Source: Thetidibacter halocola (GTDB taxonomy: Bacteria; Pseudomonadota; Alphaproteobacteria; Rhodobacterales; Rhodobacteraceae). From it: DNA of 64,000 nt. Below, piece by piece: positions 1 through 8,075 of the stretch. The notes beneath the pieces are model-generated. The model was not told the DNA's origin. It made no database searches and worked only from the letters and a program-made list of their open reading frames with translations. Both the position numbers and the translations under genes were made by a program. The stretch lies in the NCBI RefSeq assembly GCF_018224955.1, contig NZ_JAGTUU010000004.1, forward strand, positions 1 through 64,000, read 5' to 3'. Within the stretch, counting starts at the first letter, position 1. Each line of letters starts with the position of its first letter.

Positions 1-87
1 CAGTTCCGCGAGCGAAGCTTGCGATCGCTGTATTGCAGCTCTGACGGCGTGCGTGGTCGTGGCGCAGCCGTGACGAACTTGTCCCAT
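1..87 (-). CDS. IS481-family transposase, N-terminal fragment (cut by window edge)
   Basis: Only the first 29 codons are in the window; the frame is open to base 1. The start reads MGQVRHGCATTTHAVRAAIQ, which I recognise as the typical N-terminus of IS481-type transposases, just ahead of their helix-turn-helix. These enzymes are DDE transposases that move the element by cut-and-paste or copy mechanisms. The start is the ATG whose first base is 87, behind a purine-rich GGAAGGAAG. Whether the rest of the gene is intact cannot be judged here. Confidence 0.75.
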   Translation of the reverse strand, partial: MGQVRHGCATTTHAVRAAIQRSQASLAEL

Positions 88-143
88 AGTGCTTCCTTCC
101 ATTCCTGCGAAAGGATCACACCAACAAACCGTGGGATCAAACA
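1..143 (-). mobile_element. Left end of an IS481-type insertion sequence
   Basis: Upstream of the transposase start the minus strand begins TGTTTGATCCCAC at about base 143, a TG-initiated end of the kind these elements have. The exact terminus is an estimate, because the opposite inverted repeat lies outside the window. Just outside, CTAG occurs at 145-148 and again at 157-160. The element abuts the 3' end of a broken gene (157-557). Confidence 0.55.
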
Positions 144-156
144 CCTAGCCCCCGGT

Positions 157-557
157 CTAGCGAAACGCTTTGCGATTGGCGGCATGGATGCGCCACGTCA
201 GATCGCCAAGTGTCAGACGGCAAGCCTCGGGTACGTCGGTGGTGATCGGCCCTTTGGCACCATTGTCCAGCCGCCGTGCAACGCGAAGAATGATGCCACC
301 GGCAGCCATCTCCACTGGTCCTCGCAGCTCTCCCGGTCGCGAAAGCGGATTTCGGTGGGCATATAGGCGGATATACAGCCATCCTCGCCCACCTTGAAGG
401 CGATGGTCGACCGGATCACTGTTTCCGCTGTCCCGTGGGAAGAATAGTCGTTCTGTTCCCAGTGAAAATTCACCATCGGCTTATCGAGTTGCCCGAAACG
501 AGCAGGTGCCAGCGGCGGACAAATCCAGAGTTCTTCGATGGCAGCGTTTGTCGTCAT
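157..557 (-). pseudogene. Frameshifted remnant of an oxidase-associated hypothetical protein
   Basis: An ATG at 557 follows a strong GGGAGGAC site and opens a convincing protein start: a short ICPPLAPARFG motif, then a GTA-type region and IRFRDRE, ending near FALHGGW. That frame then runs into nonsense. The next frame, from about 265, continues sensibly as DNGAKGPIT ... LTWRIHAANRKAFR and stops at 157-159. I recall the same order of motifs in long hypothetical proteins related to LodA/GoxA quinone-cofactor oxidases; that family link is from memory. At least one frameshift near 262-278 is needed, and the remaining product (about 133 residues) would be only the N-terminal part. The stop lies about 14 bases from the insertion sequence end. 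Confidence 0.5.
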
Positions 558-1717
558 CCTGCGTCCTCCCGGTGCATCTCGATACAGGAAACAAAGTCTG
601 GTCAGAAACGGCATTCTCGACTGCTGGCGGCACCCCATTCAACCCAACATGTGTCGATGCTTGATTCGCCCACCCCAATACGGAAAATACCGAGCGCTTT
701 GCCAAAATCCTCAAAAGGCTTCACAAATAACACTTGCTCCCCAAAGTCATTCCGCCTTCACGCAGAGCGGAATTTCTCCATTGCATCACCGGCGGGTGAG
801 AGAAAAAATCATGACTCCCTTTGCAACAATCATGCCGCCAATACGCATATCGCGGCAGAGCAACTCTCATGCGAGGAGCAGACACTCGCAACCGCTTTTC
901 AACGCCAGGCCCCTGGCTCCGAGTGACACACTCCTCGTGCATGCCGGGCACCACGCCATGGCCGGCATCGGCGACCGTAAGGAGGTGTTCCAGATGACCG
1001 CATCAGCCTGGACACCGTCAACCCTGAGTTGCTGCTTCCTCAGAAACCCTCATCGACAGGGACCGCTTCACCCACATTGAATCCCCCCTCCGCGGCGATA
1101 GCGGTGGCGATACTTTCTTTGTCTACAAGGCATTTCCCCAAACCGATCTGACCTCGTCCGAAGCCTGCTGCGCCGTTCTCAACGGCAAGAAGTTCGGCGC
1201 TTTCAGCGGTCAGAAAGCGGTCTCTCGGCAACCCAGTCCCTCAAGGGTTGACGAAGACGCCCGTCTGTCCGCGACATGAGAGGAACCGGGGGCGCCGTGT
1301 TGCACGGCCTCGGGACCCATTGCGCGCCGCAGCGCAGTTTCCTTGACAGACTGCAGCCATGTGATGAATGGTTGTGCGACGAGAATCAATACAACCTTTT
1401 GGTGATCCCTCTTCCTTTCGCGTTTGAGGGGGTCACTATTGAAACTGCGCACGTGTTCTTATTGTGGTTTTTTCGAATGGTATCGCTGCATTGATAGAAA
1501 GAAAGGACCTTTCAATTCAGCGTAACCGATAGTTCATTCGTCGCCCCACATAAGACATCATGCAATCGATGAGCGCACGAATAGGATGAAATGATTCCAG
1601 CTCGGCGCAGGGTCTCTTGAAGGAGGGGCGCGGCGATTATCCACCGCCCATATGCGGCGAAACGGTTCAGGCCCGAAATGCCGAAAAACGGCAGAGGGCG
1701 TCAGGGGGGACATCGAT
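558..1717. other. Gene-free, AT-richer stretch upstream of the flavin oxidase operon
   Basis: No convincing gene is seen in this 1.16 kb. Open frames are short, overlap each other and match nothing I recognise. Around 960-1275 on the plus strand two adjacent frames each read protein-like for 15 to 50 residues (for example LIDRDRFTHIESPLRGDSGG), which could be a decayed gene. Base composition from about 1360 to 1600 is visibly lower in GC than the rest of the window. A perfect inverted repeat GAAAGG-A-CCTTTC lies at 1501-1513 and ATTCCGC/GCGGAAT at 749-773. The stretch probably also holds the promoter of the gene at 1718. Confidence 0.4.
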
Positions 1718-2914
1718 ATGCCCGACGAAAGCTTCGATCTGATCGTGATCGGCGGCGGCGCAATCGGACTTTCAACAGCCTGGAACGCCGCCCGGCGCGG
1801 GTGGCGGACGCTGGTGTTGGAAAAATACGGCGTGTTGAACGATGACGGCAGTTCCGCCGGGGCCTCTCGGCAATTCCGCCTGCAATATGCGCAACGCTAC
1901 ATGGCTGAACTGTCGCTGGCGTCACAGACGTTCTGGGCAGAGCTTCAGGGTCACACGCAGAAGACCCTGATCCGGCAGAACGGCAGCCTCTGGTTCGGGG
2001 ACCCCAGTCTCGATTCGCAGGAAGGCGGGATCGCGGCGGCCGAAAAGGTCATGGATGCCCTGCACATCCCCTACACGAAACTGACCGCAGCCCAGATCGA
2101 GGCACGCTTTCCTTTCAAGGCCTTGCCACAGGACTACGAAGGCTTTTTCCAGGCCAGCGGCGGAATCATCGACCTGAAGGCAACAGAAGAGGCGGCGCTG
2201 GATGCTGCCCTTGCTACGGGACTGGTGGAAATCCATGAATGGGAACCCGCGACCGACATGACGGAGAGCGGCGCGGGAGTCACGGTCAGGACGGCAAGCG
2301 GCAGTTATTACGGCGCCCGGCTTGCCATCTGTGCCGGCGCCTATGTCAACGATACGTTGAAACCTCTGGGTCTCTCGCTGGGCATCGACATCTGGCAGAT
2401 GTCCTCGGCCTATTTCGCCGTGACCGCGCCTGCCACGCATCTGCCGACGTGGTTTGTCTTCCAGTCGCCGAGCGACAGTGCCCTGTTCTACGGATTCCCC
2501 GAAGTCGACTGGGCACATCCCGGCTATGCCCGCGTCGCCACCGACTTCCCCGACAGGATCCTGGCAGATCCCGCCCAGCGCAGCTTTGCACCCAACGCCA
2601 AAAGCCTCGAACTGAATGCGCAATGGGTCAGGGACCACATGACCGGCCTCGACCCGTCGCCGCGCTTCACCTCGACCTGTCTGATCGCCTTGGCCAAGGA
2701 CCCCTCGCGCGAATTGCTGCTCGACTATACGCCTGCCTGGGGCAGCCCGCATTCCAACATCGTGACCTACACAGCCGGCTGGGCCGGCAAGTACATCCCC
2801 ATCATGGGGGACATGATCGTCCAGATGCTGAGCGCGCCGAAAACCGAGCTGGTCTACGGCCACTACAGCATCCCTCTGAACAAATTCTCGATCGACTGGA
2901 ACCAAGCGACATGA
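1718..2914 (+). CDS. FAD-dependent oxidoreductase, DAO / sarcosine-oxidase-like
   Basis: A 398-residue flavoprotein with the FAD-binding dinucleotide fold at the N-terminus (IGGGAIG, residues 11-17) and a C-terminal FAD segment near YTAGWAGKYIPIMGD. It has the size and layout of the DAO family (monomeric sarcosine oxidase, N-methyltryptophan oxidase). These enzymes oxidise secondary or primary amines of amino acids, giving an imine and H2O2. The ATG at 1718 is chosen over an upstream ATG at 1652 because AGGGGGGA sits 7 bases before it and homology begins directly after it. The gene is 16 bases from the next flavoprotein and is the first of three co-directional genes. No signal peptide is seen, so it is probably cytoplasmic. 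The substrate is unknown. Confidence 0.8.
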   Translation: MPDESFDLIVIGGGAIGLSTAWNAARRGWRTLVLEKYGVLNDDGSSAGASRQFRLQYAQRYMAELSLASQTFWAELQGHTQKTLIRQNGSLWFGDPSLDSQEGGIAAAEKVMDALHIPYTKLTAAQIEARFPFKALPQDYEGFFQASGGIIDLKATEEAALDAALATGLVEIHEWEPATDMTESGAGVTVRTASGSYYGARLAICAGAYVNDTLKPLGLSLGIDIWQMSSAYFAVTAPATHLPTWFVFQSPSDSALFYGFPEVDWAHPGYARVATDFPDRILADPAQRSFAPNAKSLELNAQWVRDHMTGLDPSPRFTSTCLIALAKDPSRELLLDYTPAWGSPHSNIVTYTAGWAGKYIPIMGDMIVQMLSAPKTELVYGHYSIPLNKFSIDWNQAT

Positions 2915-2930
2915 GGCCCGGAGAGATGTC

Positions 2931-4760
2931 ATGACACAGACCTACGCAATCTTCGGAGCGGGCCCCGCCGGGCTCTATACCGTGTGGCGGCTCCTGACCG
3001 GTGGCAAGGCCGTCGCGGGGGACACGATTACGCTATACGAATGGGGCACTTACGATTTCGAGGGCAACGGCTTGCACCGGCAGCCCGCCGGCCGCATCTG
3101 CTCGCACCACGTCCGCACGGCCTCGGGAGAGGGGCAGGATCTGAACGCCACCTACATCGAGATCGGCGGGATGCGCTTCAGTGAATGGGACCTGACGCAG
3201 TTCGAGACCGGCCAGGACGGCCAGCCCACCGATACGCCCTCAGCGGGCCACCGTCTCGTGACCCAGACGATCTGGAATCTCGGGTTGCACGACGACGTGA
3301 GGGACTTTCTGACCACGACGAACCCGCTGTTCTTTCTGCGCGGCGAGCATTTCTATCAGAACCAGATCGGACCCGGGCAGGACGAGGTCAAGGCGCCCTA
3401 CGACACCCCGGGCAACAACGCGGCACCGGCCTCGGATCTCTTTACCAACATCTCGAACCTTGTCACCGGCGGGGCCGACCTGAAGACCCGGACCGACCAG
3501 TGCCACTTCTACGCCAAGGGCACGCTGCCGGACAGTTTCAACTCCTTCGTCTACGATCCGGGAAACATCGTCAGCAACATCGGCTATTGGAATGTCTTCT
3601 ATGACCAGGCCGGCAACGAAGGCTTCAACTACGCCGCCGACGCCGGCGGCTACAGTTCGAATGTCATCAACTGGAACGCCGCCGACGCGGCTTTCTACAA
3701 CGGCGAATTCGCCCCCGGCGACAAGTTCAAGACAATCGCCGGCGGCTATTCCCGCCTCTTCGTCGAACTCTACCAAAAGGCACAGGAAGCGGCCGTAGAA
3801 CAGGGTGTGACGCTTGAACTGAAACAGGGCACCCGGCTGCACTCGATCTGGATGCAGGGCGGCGCGGTCACCTACAGGCTTGCAACCGCGCAGGACCCTT
3901 ACACGGCGGATGGGAACACGCTCACCGCCGACTGCGCCTTCCTTGCCATGCCGCCCGAGGCGGTCGAACTGGTCGCCCAGGCCAGTCGCTATACCGGTGT
4001 GCCCGCGGGCGGCACGGATTTCCTGAATGCACCGAATGTCGCCAACTACCTCGACTCCGTCGTGCGGCAGCCCTCCTACAAGGTGGCGATGTTCTTTGAC
4101 CGGCCATGGTGGACGGAAGCGACCTATCCGCCGGATCTGACCTCCTCCGGCAGCCAGAGTGACGATGTCTTTGGGCCGACGATCACCGATCTGCCCCTGC
4201 GCCAGATCTATTATTTCGGCAATAACGCCCTGAAGGACTACGAAGGGCCACCGGTCTACGGCGTCCTTGCCTCTTACGACGACGAACGCTTTGTCGAATT
4301 CTGGCGTCAGCTAGAACTCTCGGTCGATGACCGACGCGAGGTCGCCGGGTATCGCAACCTGCAACCGCTCGAAGGCGGCCAGGAAGCCCCACCCGAGATG
4401 GAGCGGATGCTGCGCCTCCAACTGGCCAAGGTCCACTACGGTGACCCGGACGCAGCGCACCTCATCCCGCAGGCCAGCAGCACGGTCTTCATGGACTGGG
4501 GGCGCAATCCCTTTGGTGCCGGGTATCACGCCTGGGCCGCGCATTTCGACATCTGCGATGTCATGCATCGGCTTCGCGCGCCCGCGGACCTGGCCGGCCA
4601 GACCGGCGCGCCGGTCTACCTGATCGGTTCGGCCTTCTCGAACGACCAGGCCTGGGTCGAGGGCGCTTTCTGCACCGCCGAGTCGGTTCTGGTCGACTAC
4701 CTCGACATGAAGCCCTTGATCGACACCTCGGTCTACAAGCTGATCTGTTCAACCTGCTGA
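2931..4760 (+). CDS. L-amino-acid-oxidase-like flavoprotein
   Basis: A 609-residue flavin amine oxidase. It opens with a dinucleotide-binding motif GAGPAG (residues 9-14) and has the GGMRF sequence (79-83) that is typical of L-amino-acid oxidases and tryptophan 2-monooxygenases near the FAD. A C-terminal segment, GRNPFGAGYHAW ... LIGSAFSNDQAWVEGA, fits the second FAD-contact region. Such enzymes oxidatively deaminate or decarboxylate amino acids. The start has a GGAGAG site. It lies between the DAO-type enzyme (16 bases) and the beta-barrel protein (15 bases), almost certainly one transcript. The middle region (about residues 100-300), rich in aromatic residues and Asn, is not one I can match, so the substrate is open. 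Confidence 0.72.
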   Translation: MTQTYAIFGAGPAGLYTVWRLLTGGKAVAGDTITLYEWGTYDFEGNGLHRQPAGRICSHHVRTASGEGQDLNATYIEIGGMRFSEWDLTQFETGQDGQPTDTPSAGHRLVTQTIWNLGLHDDVRDFLTTTNPLFFLRGEHFYQNQIGPGQDEVKAPYDTPGNNAAPASDLFTNISNLVTGGADLKTRTDQCHFYAKGTLPDSFNSFVYDPGNIVSNIGYWNVFYDQAGNEGFNYAADAGGYSSNVINWNAADAAFYNGEFAPGDKFKTIAGGYSRLFVELYQKAQEAAVEQGVTLELKQGTRLHSIWMQGGAVTYRLATAQDPYTADGNTLTADCAFLAMPPEAVELVAQASRYTGVPAGGTDFLNAPNVANYLDSVVRQPSYKVAMFFDRPWWTEATYPPDLTSSGSQSDDVFGPTITDLPLRQIYYFGNNALKDYEGPPVYGVLASYDDERFVEFWRQLELSVDDRREVAGYRNLQPLEGGQEAPPEMERMLRLQLAKVHYGDPDAAHLIPQASSTVFMDWGRNPFGAGYHAWAAHFDICDVMHRLRAPADLAGQTGAPVYLIGSAFSNDQAWVEGAFCTAESVLVDYLDMKPLIDTSVYKLICSTC

Positions 4761-4775
4761 AAAAGGACAAACGAC

Positions 4776-5858
4776 ATGGTCGCCATCCCTCCCAAGTTCA
4801 CACCCGAAGTGTTGAAAAACCAGCAGAAACAGGCCAACTACGGGGTGCTCGAACAACTCGAAGGCACTTGGGTCAACGTCACCGCCGACCCAAAGTCCAA
4901 GATGCTCGGCGTGCACACCACCTGCCTGCCTTCCCCCGGCACGAACTCTGAAACCATCCCCGGCAAGTTCCGTTTCCTTTGTCAGAACTACACCGAGGAA
5001 TTGACCTTCACTCTGGTGCAGGGCGGTGTCCGCAACCGGGCGGGCGCAAACGAACAGTTCTGCGGCGCGGTAAAGTACGACACGTCGATCCGCGATCTCG
5101 AGAACAACCTGCTGCACGAAGAAAACGGCATGTATCTCTGGCTCGACCAGATCTACAACCACGCCGCCAGCGACACATCGGTCGAGATAGACATCGGTTT
5201 TCCCGAACTCGCCTCCGGTGACGGGGCCAAGGGGCCGGTCTATGTGCCCGGCTACTCGGTCGCGCGCAGCGGAACCATCCCGCACGGCAGCACCGTCCAG
5301 ATGTTCGGCAAATCTTCGAGCAACAAGGGGGCGCCGCAGTTTCCCAGCGGCCCGGCGGCCTGGGACTTCGATTTCCTCGCGATTTCACCCAGCATGGGTG
5401 GGGCGGGCACAACACCGTCGACCCCTATAGACCTTGACGCGCCACCGCCGCCCTGGGTCTTTGACACCGCGCTGCCCGCTACCGATCCCAGCGGCAACAA
5501 GACCTACACGCAGCGTATCCTGGCGCATGACCTGTATCCCTACTCGGTGCGCCCGGACCTGATCCTGCGTGACGCGATCAAGGGCCAGAAGATCAAGCAA
5601 TATACCCTGATCGAAATGGACACGCGGGAATTGACAGGTCCGCAAGGCGGCATCCTCAACACGCCGCTGGTCCGGCGTTTCGTGCCGGCGGTCAAGATGG
5701 ACTTACGCATGTGGATCGAAACCGTCGAGGAAGACGGCAAGGACGTCCTGCAACTGCAATACGAACAGATCGTGGATTTCGAGTTTCACTTCGGCACTGA
5801 CGGCGGCGTGACACGCTGGCCGCACATCCAGGTCAACACCTTGCGCAAGAAGGCCTGA
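4776..5858 (+). CDS. Predicted beta-barrel (heme-binding/nitrobindin-like) protein
   Basis: A 360-residue protein without signal peptide. Features include YGVLEQLEGTWVN near residue 28, an NYTEELTF strand, a LWLDQIYNH segment and an ARSGTIPHG motif. I recall this order (GTW start, TLEF-like strand, conserved IPHG) from proteins annotated as heme-binding or peroxidase-like beta-barrels related to nitrobindins. That is memory, not a search. No covalent heme motif (CxxCH) is present. As the last gene of the flavin oxidase operon it could handle H2O2 or bind a product, which is inference. AAGGAC lies 7 bases before the ATG. It converges on the flotillin-like gene across a 533-base gap. Confidence 0.55.
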   Translation: MVAIPPKFTPEVLKNQQKQANYGVLEQLEGTWVNVTADPKSKMLGVHTTCLPSPGTNSETIPGKFRFLCQNYTEELTFTLVQGGVRNRAGANEQFCGAVKYDTSIRDLENNLLHEENGMYLWLDQIYNHAASDTSVEIDIGFPELASGDGAKGPVYVPGYSVARSGTIPHGSTVQMFGKSSSNKGAPQFPSGPAAWDFDFLAISPSMGGAGTTPSTPIDLDAPPPPWVFDTALPATDPSGNKTYTQRILAHDLYPYSVRPDLILRDAIKGQKIKQYTLIEMDTRELTGPQGGILNTPLVRRFVPAVKMDLRMWIETVEEDGKDVLQLQYEQIVDFEFHFGTDGGVTRWPHIQVNTLRKKA

Positions 5859-6391
5859 ACCGGCTCGGAAAGTGCTGTCTGGCCCAGACCCTGGGCCCCC
5901 AACCGGAGCGTCGTGCACCTGCGCGGACCCCGAAATCCATCCTTGCGCGCCGGTATTGCCCGCAGCAGCCGGACCCGTGGCCTTGCTGACCCGGCAGGGC
6001 GAGGCGCTGGCGCCGACCATGGGCCCGGTCCACGGGTTGCGACGCGTCGCAACCCGTGATGACAGGTGTGCGGACGTCTTTCTGTCCGCCATCGCACCTA
6101 CCGCACCCGTTGTCTGCTGGCCATGAGACCTGAGCCTCCTGGTCGAGGCTCTCGACCATCGTCAGTCCTACCGCGGCTTCGTTTCTCAACACGCGAAAGG
6201 TTTGCATACGGCAGCGGCTCTGGTGATGTGGCCGCCCACTAGCCGTGGGAATGGGCCATTGGTCCTTGTCCCGCCCGGAACCGCCCCAATCAGGACCGGT
6301 TCTCGACTTGTCCGGCAGGACGGCCGCTTCACGGTCCGAAGAGCTGGCCCTCGGGTCGGGCAAGGGGACGGCGCGCCGAGGCCGCAGGCGC
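5859..6391. other. Gene-free stretch between convergent genes
   Basis: No supported gene. Open frames on both strands overlap one another without a ribosome site or a recognisable domain. The stretch separates the plus-strand operon ending at 5858 from the minus-strand flotillin-like gene ending at 6392, and contains the 28-base palindrome at 6031-6058. Confidence 0.6.
6031..6058. repeat. Perfect 28-base palindrome
   Basis: CACGGGTTGCGACG is followed immediately by its exact reverse complement, giving a gapless dyad centred between 6044 and 6045. As RNA it would fold to a 12-pair stem with a CGCG loop. It has no T-tract on either strand. Its position between two converging genes fits a bidirectional transcription end or RNA-stabilising hairpin; a protein- or recombinase-binding site is the alternative. 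Confidence 0.6.
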
Positions 6392-8038
6392 TCAGTCCTT
6401 GGCGTCCTCGTCCTTCTTGACCGCCTTCATCGCGCCGCCCATGGACAGGCCCAGCTCATCCCCCAGAGTCTTGAGGGCGGGCAGTTGCACCGCCATGCCC
6501 AGGATCGAGTCCAGCGCCTGGTTGACCGGCGTCTTGCCTTCGCCGCTCCCTGACCCGCCAGCACCCGTGCCACCAAGACCGGTCACGTTGTGAATGCGGA
6601 TCGACTCGATCTTTTCGGCCGGCTTGACCATCTCGGCCAGCGCCTTGGGCAGGGTCTCGATCCGGGCGAGCTCCTCCTTCATCTGGATCAGCCGGTCGCC
6701 CAGCACGTTTTCCGCCTCGTGCAGCGCGCGCGTCCCCTCTGCCTCGGCCAGCAGCGATTCCCTGCGGGCGGCAGAGCGCTGGCGGTCGGCATCGGCGTCG
6801 GCCTTGGCCGCCTCCATCCGCGCGGCGGCATGGTCGACGGAAGCGGCGCGCTCGGCCTTGGCCAACGTCAGCAGGCGCGCGCTTTCGGCCTCGGCCTTTT
6901 CCTGTGCGGACAGCAGCGCCAGCATCTTGGCGCGTTCGGCCTCGGCCAGGCGGTGTGCCGTGGCGATCGAGGCCTCGGCCTTGGCCGCCTCGGCGCGGGC
7001 CACGTCAGCGGCGGCGCGCGCGGCGCTTTCGGCGCGGGCCTTTTCGGCGATCTTGATCTGGCGGTCCTGTTCCTTCAGTTGCAGGTCCATCTCCTTGGCG
7101 ATCTGGGACGCCTGCACCTCGAGGTCGCGGGCGATCTCGGCGGCGCGCACGGCGCGGTCGCGGGCGACCTCGGCCTCCTTGACCGCCTTTTCCTTGCCGA
7201 TGCGCGCGGCCTCGGCCTCGCGCTCGGCGTCGGCGCGGCGGCGGGCGATTTCCGCCGTCTGCGCGGCCTTCAGCGTTTCGATTTCCTGGTGCTGGGCGAT
7301 GCGGGCCTGCTGTTCGTCACGCTCGATTTCCAGCGTGCGGCGCGTCGCCTCCATCGCGGCGAGGCTGACCGCGACGCTGGTCTCGGCGTCGATCTGGGCG
7401 CGCTCCTTCTTCGACTTGGCGATGACCTCGGCCAGCTTGCGCATGCCCACCGCGTTGAAGACGTTGTTCTCGTCCAGCGCGGCAAACGGCGTCTGGTCGA
7501 GTGCCGTCAGCGAGACCGATTGCAGCCGCAGGCCGTTCTCGCCCAGGTCGTCGGCGATCAGCCCGCGCACCTCGCGGACGAACTCGGCGCGGCCCTCGTG
7601 CAGCTCGTCCAGCGTCATCTTGGCGGCGACGGCGCGCAGCGCATCGACCAGCTTGCCCTCGACCACGTCGCGCAACCGGTCGGCGTTGAAGGTGCGGTCG
7701 CCCAGCGTTTGCGCAGCCTTGGCGATGGCGGCCTCTGCCGCCTCGACCGCGACGGAAAAGCTGGCCGCGATGTCGACCCGCAGGCGGTCCTTGGTGATGA
7801 GGCTGTCCTCGCCCGAGCGTTTCACTTCGAGGCGCAGGGTGCGCATGTTCACCTCTGTCACCTCGTGGAAATACGGCAAGGCGATGGCGCCGCCCGCCAT
7901 GATGATGCGCTGCCCGCCCAGGCCGGTGCGGATCAGGCTGACCTCGCGCGTGGCCTTGCGGTACAGCCGCGCAAGGATCACCACGACGACGATGGCCAGG
8001 ACGACAAGAACGACGAGGGTGGTCAACAGGCCGGACAT
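6392..8038 (-). CDS. Flotillin/YqiK-like membrane scaffold protein
   Basis: A 548-residue protein with one N-terminal membrane helix (about residues 4-23), a SPFH/PHB-type domain (about 30-190) and a very long Ala/Glu/Arg-rich coiled coil (about 190-460). The C-terminal tail is Gly-rich and ends in a charged KKDEDAKD. This is the layout of bacterial flotillins, which oligomerise at the inner membrane and organise microdomains. GAGAGGAAG lies upstream of the ATG. The gene begins 37 bases after the GST-dioxygenase gene on the same strand, so it may be transcribed with the catabolic operon. A functional link to that pathway is not shown by the sequence. The compositional bias of the coiled coil explains the long open frames on the opposite strand. 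Confidence 0.85.
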   Translation of the reverse strand: MSGLLTTLVVLVVLAIVVVVILARLYRKATREVSLIRTGLGGQRIIMAGGAIALPYFHEVTEVNMRTLRLEVKRSGEDSLITKDRLRVDIAASFSVAVEAAEAAIAKAAQTLGDRTFNADRLRDVVEGKLVDALRAVAAKMTLDELHEGRAEFVREVRGLIADDLGENGLRLQSVSLTALDQTPFAALDENNVFNAVGMRKLAEVIAKSKKERAQIDAETSVAVSLAAMEATRRTLEIERDEQQARIAQHQEIETLKAAQTAEIARRRADAEREAEAARIGKEKAVKEAEVARDRAVRAAEIARDLEVQASQIAKEMDLQLKEQDRQIKIAEKARAESAARAAADVARAEAAKAEASIATAHRLAEAERAKMLALLSAQEKAEAESARLLTLAKAERAASVDHAAARMEAAKADADADRQRSAARRESLLAEAEGTRALHEAENVLGDRLIQMKEELARIETLPKALAEMVKPAEKIESIRIHNVTGLGGTGAGGSGSGEGKTPVNQALDSILGMAVQLPALKTLGDELGLSMGGAMKAVKKDEDAKD

Positions 8039-8075
8039 GGCAGCTTCCTCTCTCCAGATGTGACGGGCGCGCGCA

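Noticed and set aside
1652-1717. A 22-residue N-terminal extension of the DAO-type enzyme
   Set aside because: The FAD-binding region starts directly after the ATG at 1718, which has the better ribosome site.
5872-6363. Open frames of 84 to 176 codons in the gap after the flavin oxidase operon
   Set aside because: They overlap on both strands, span the palindrome, lack ribosome sites and resemble no known family.
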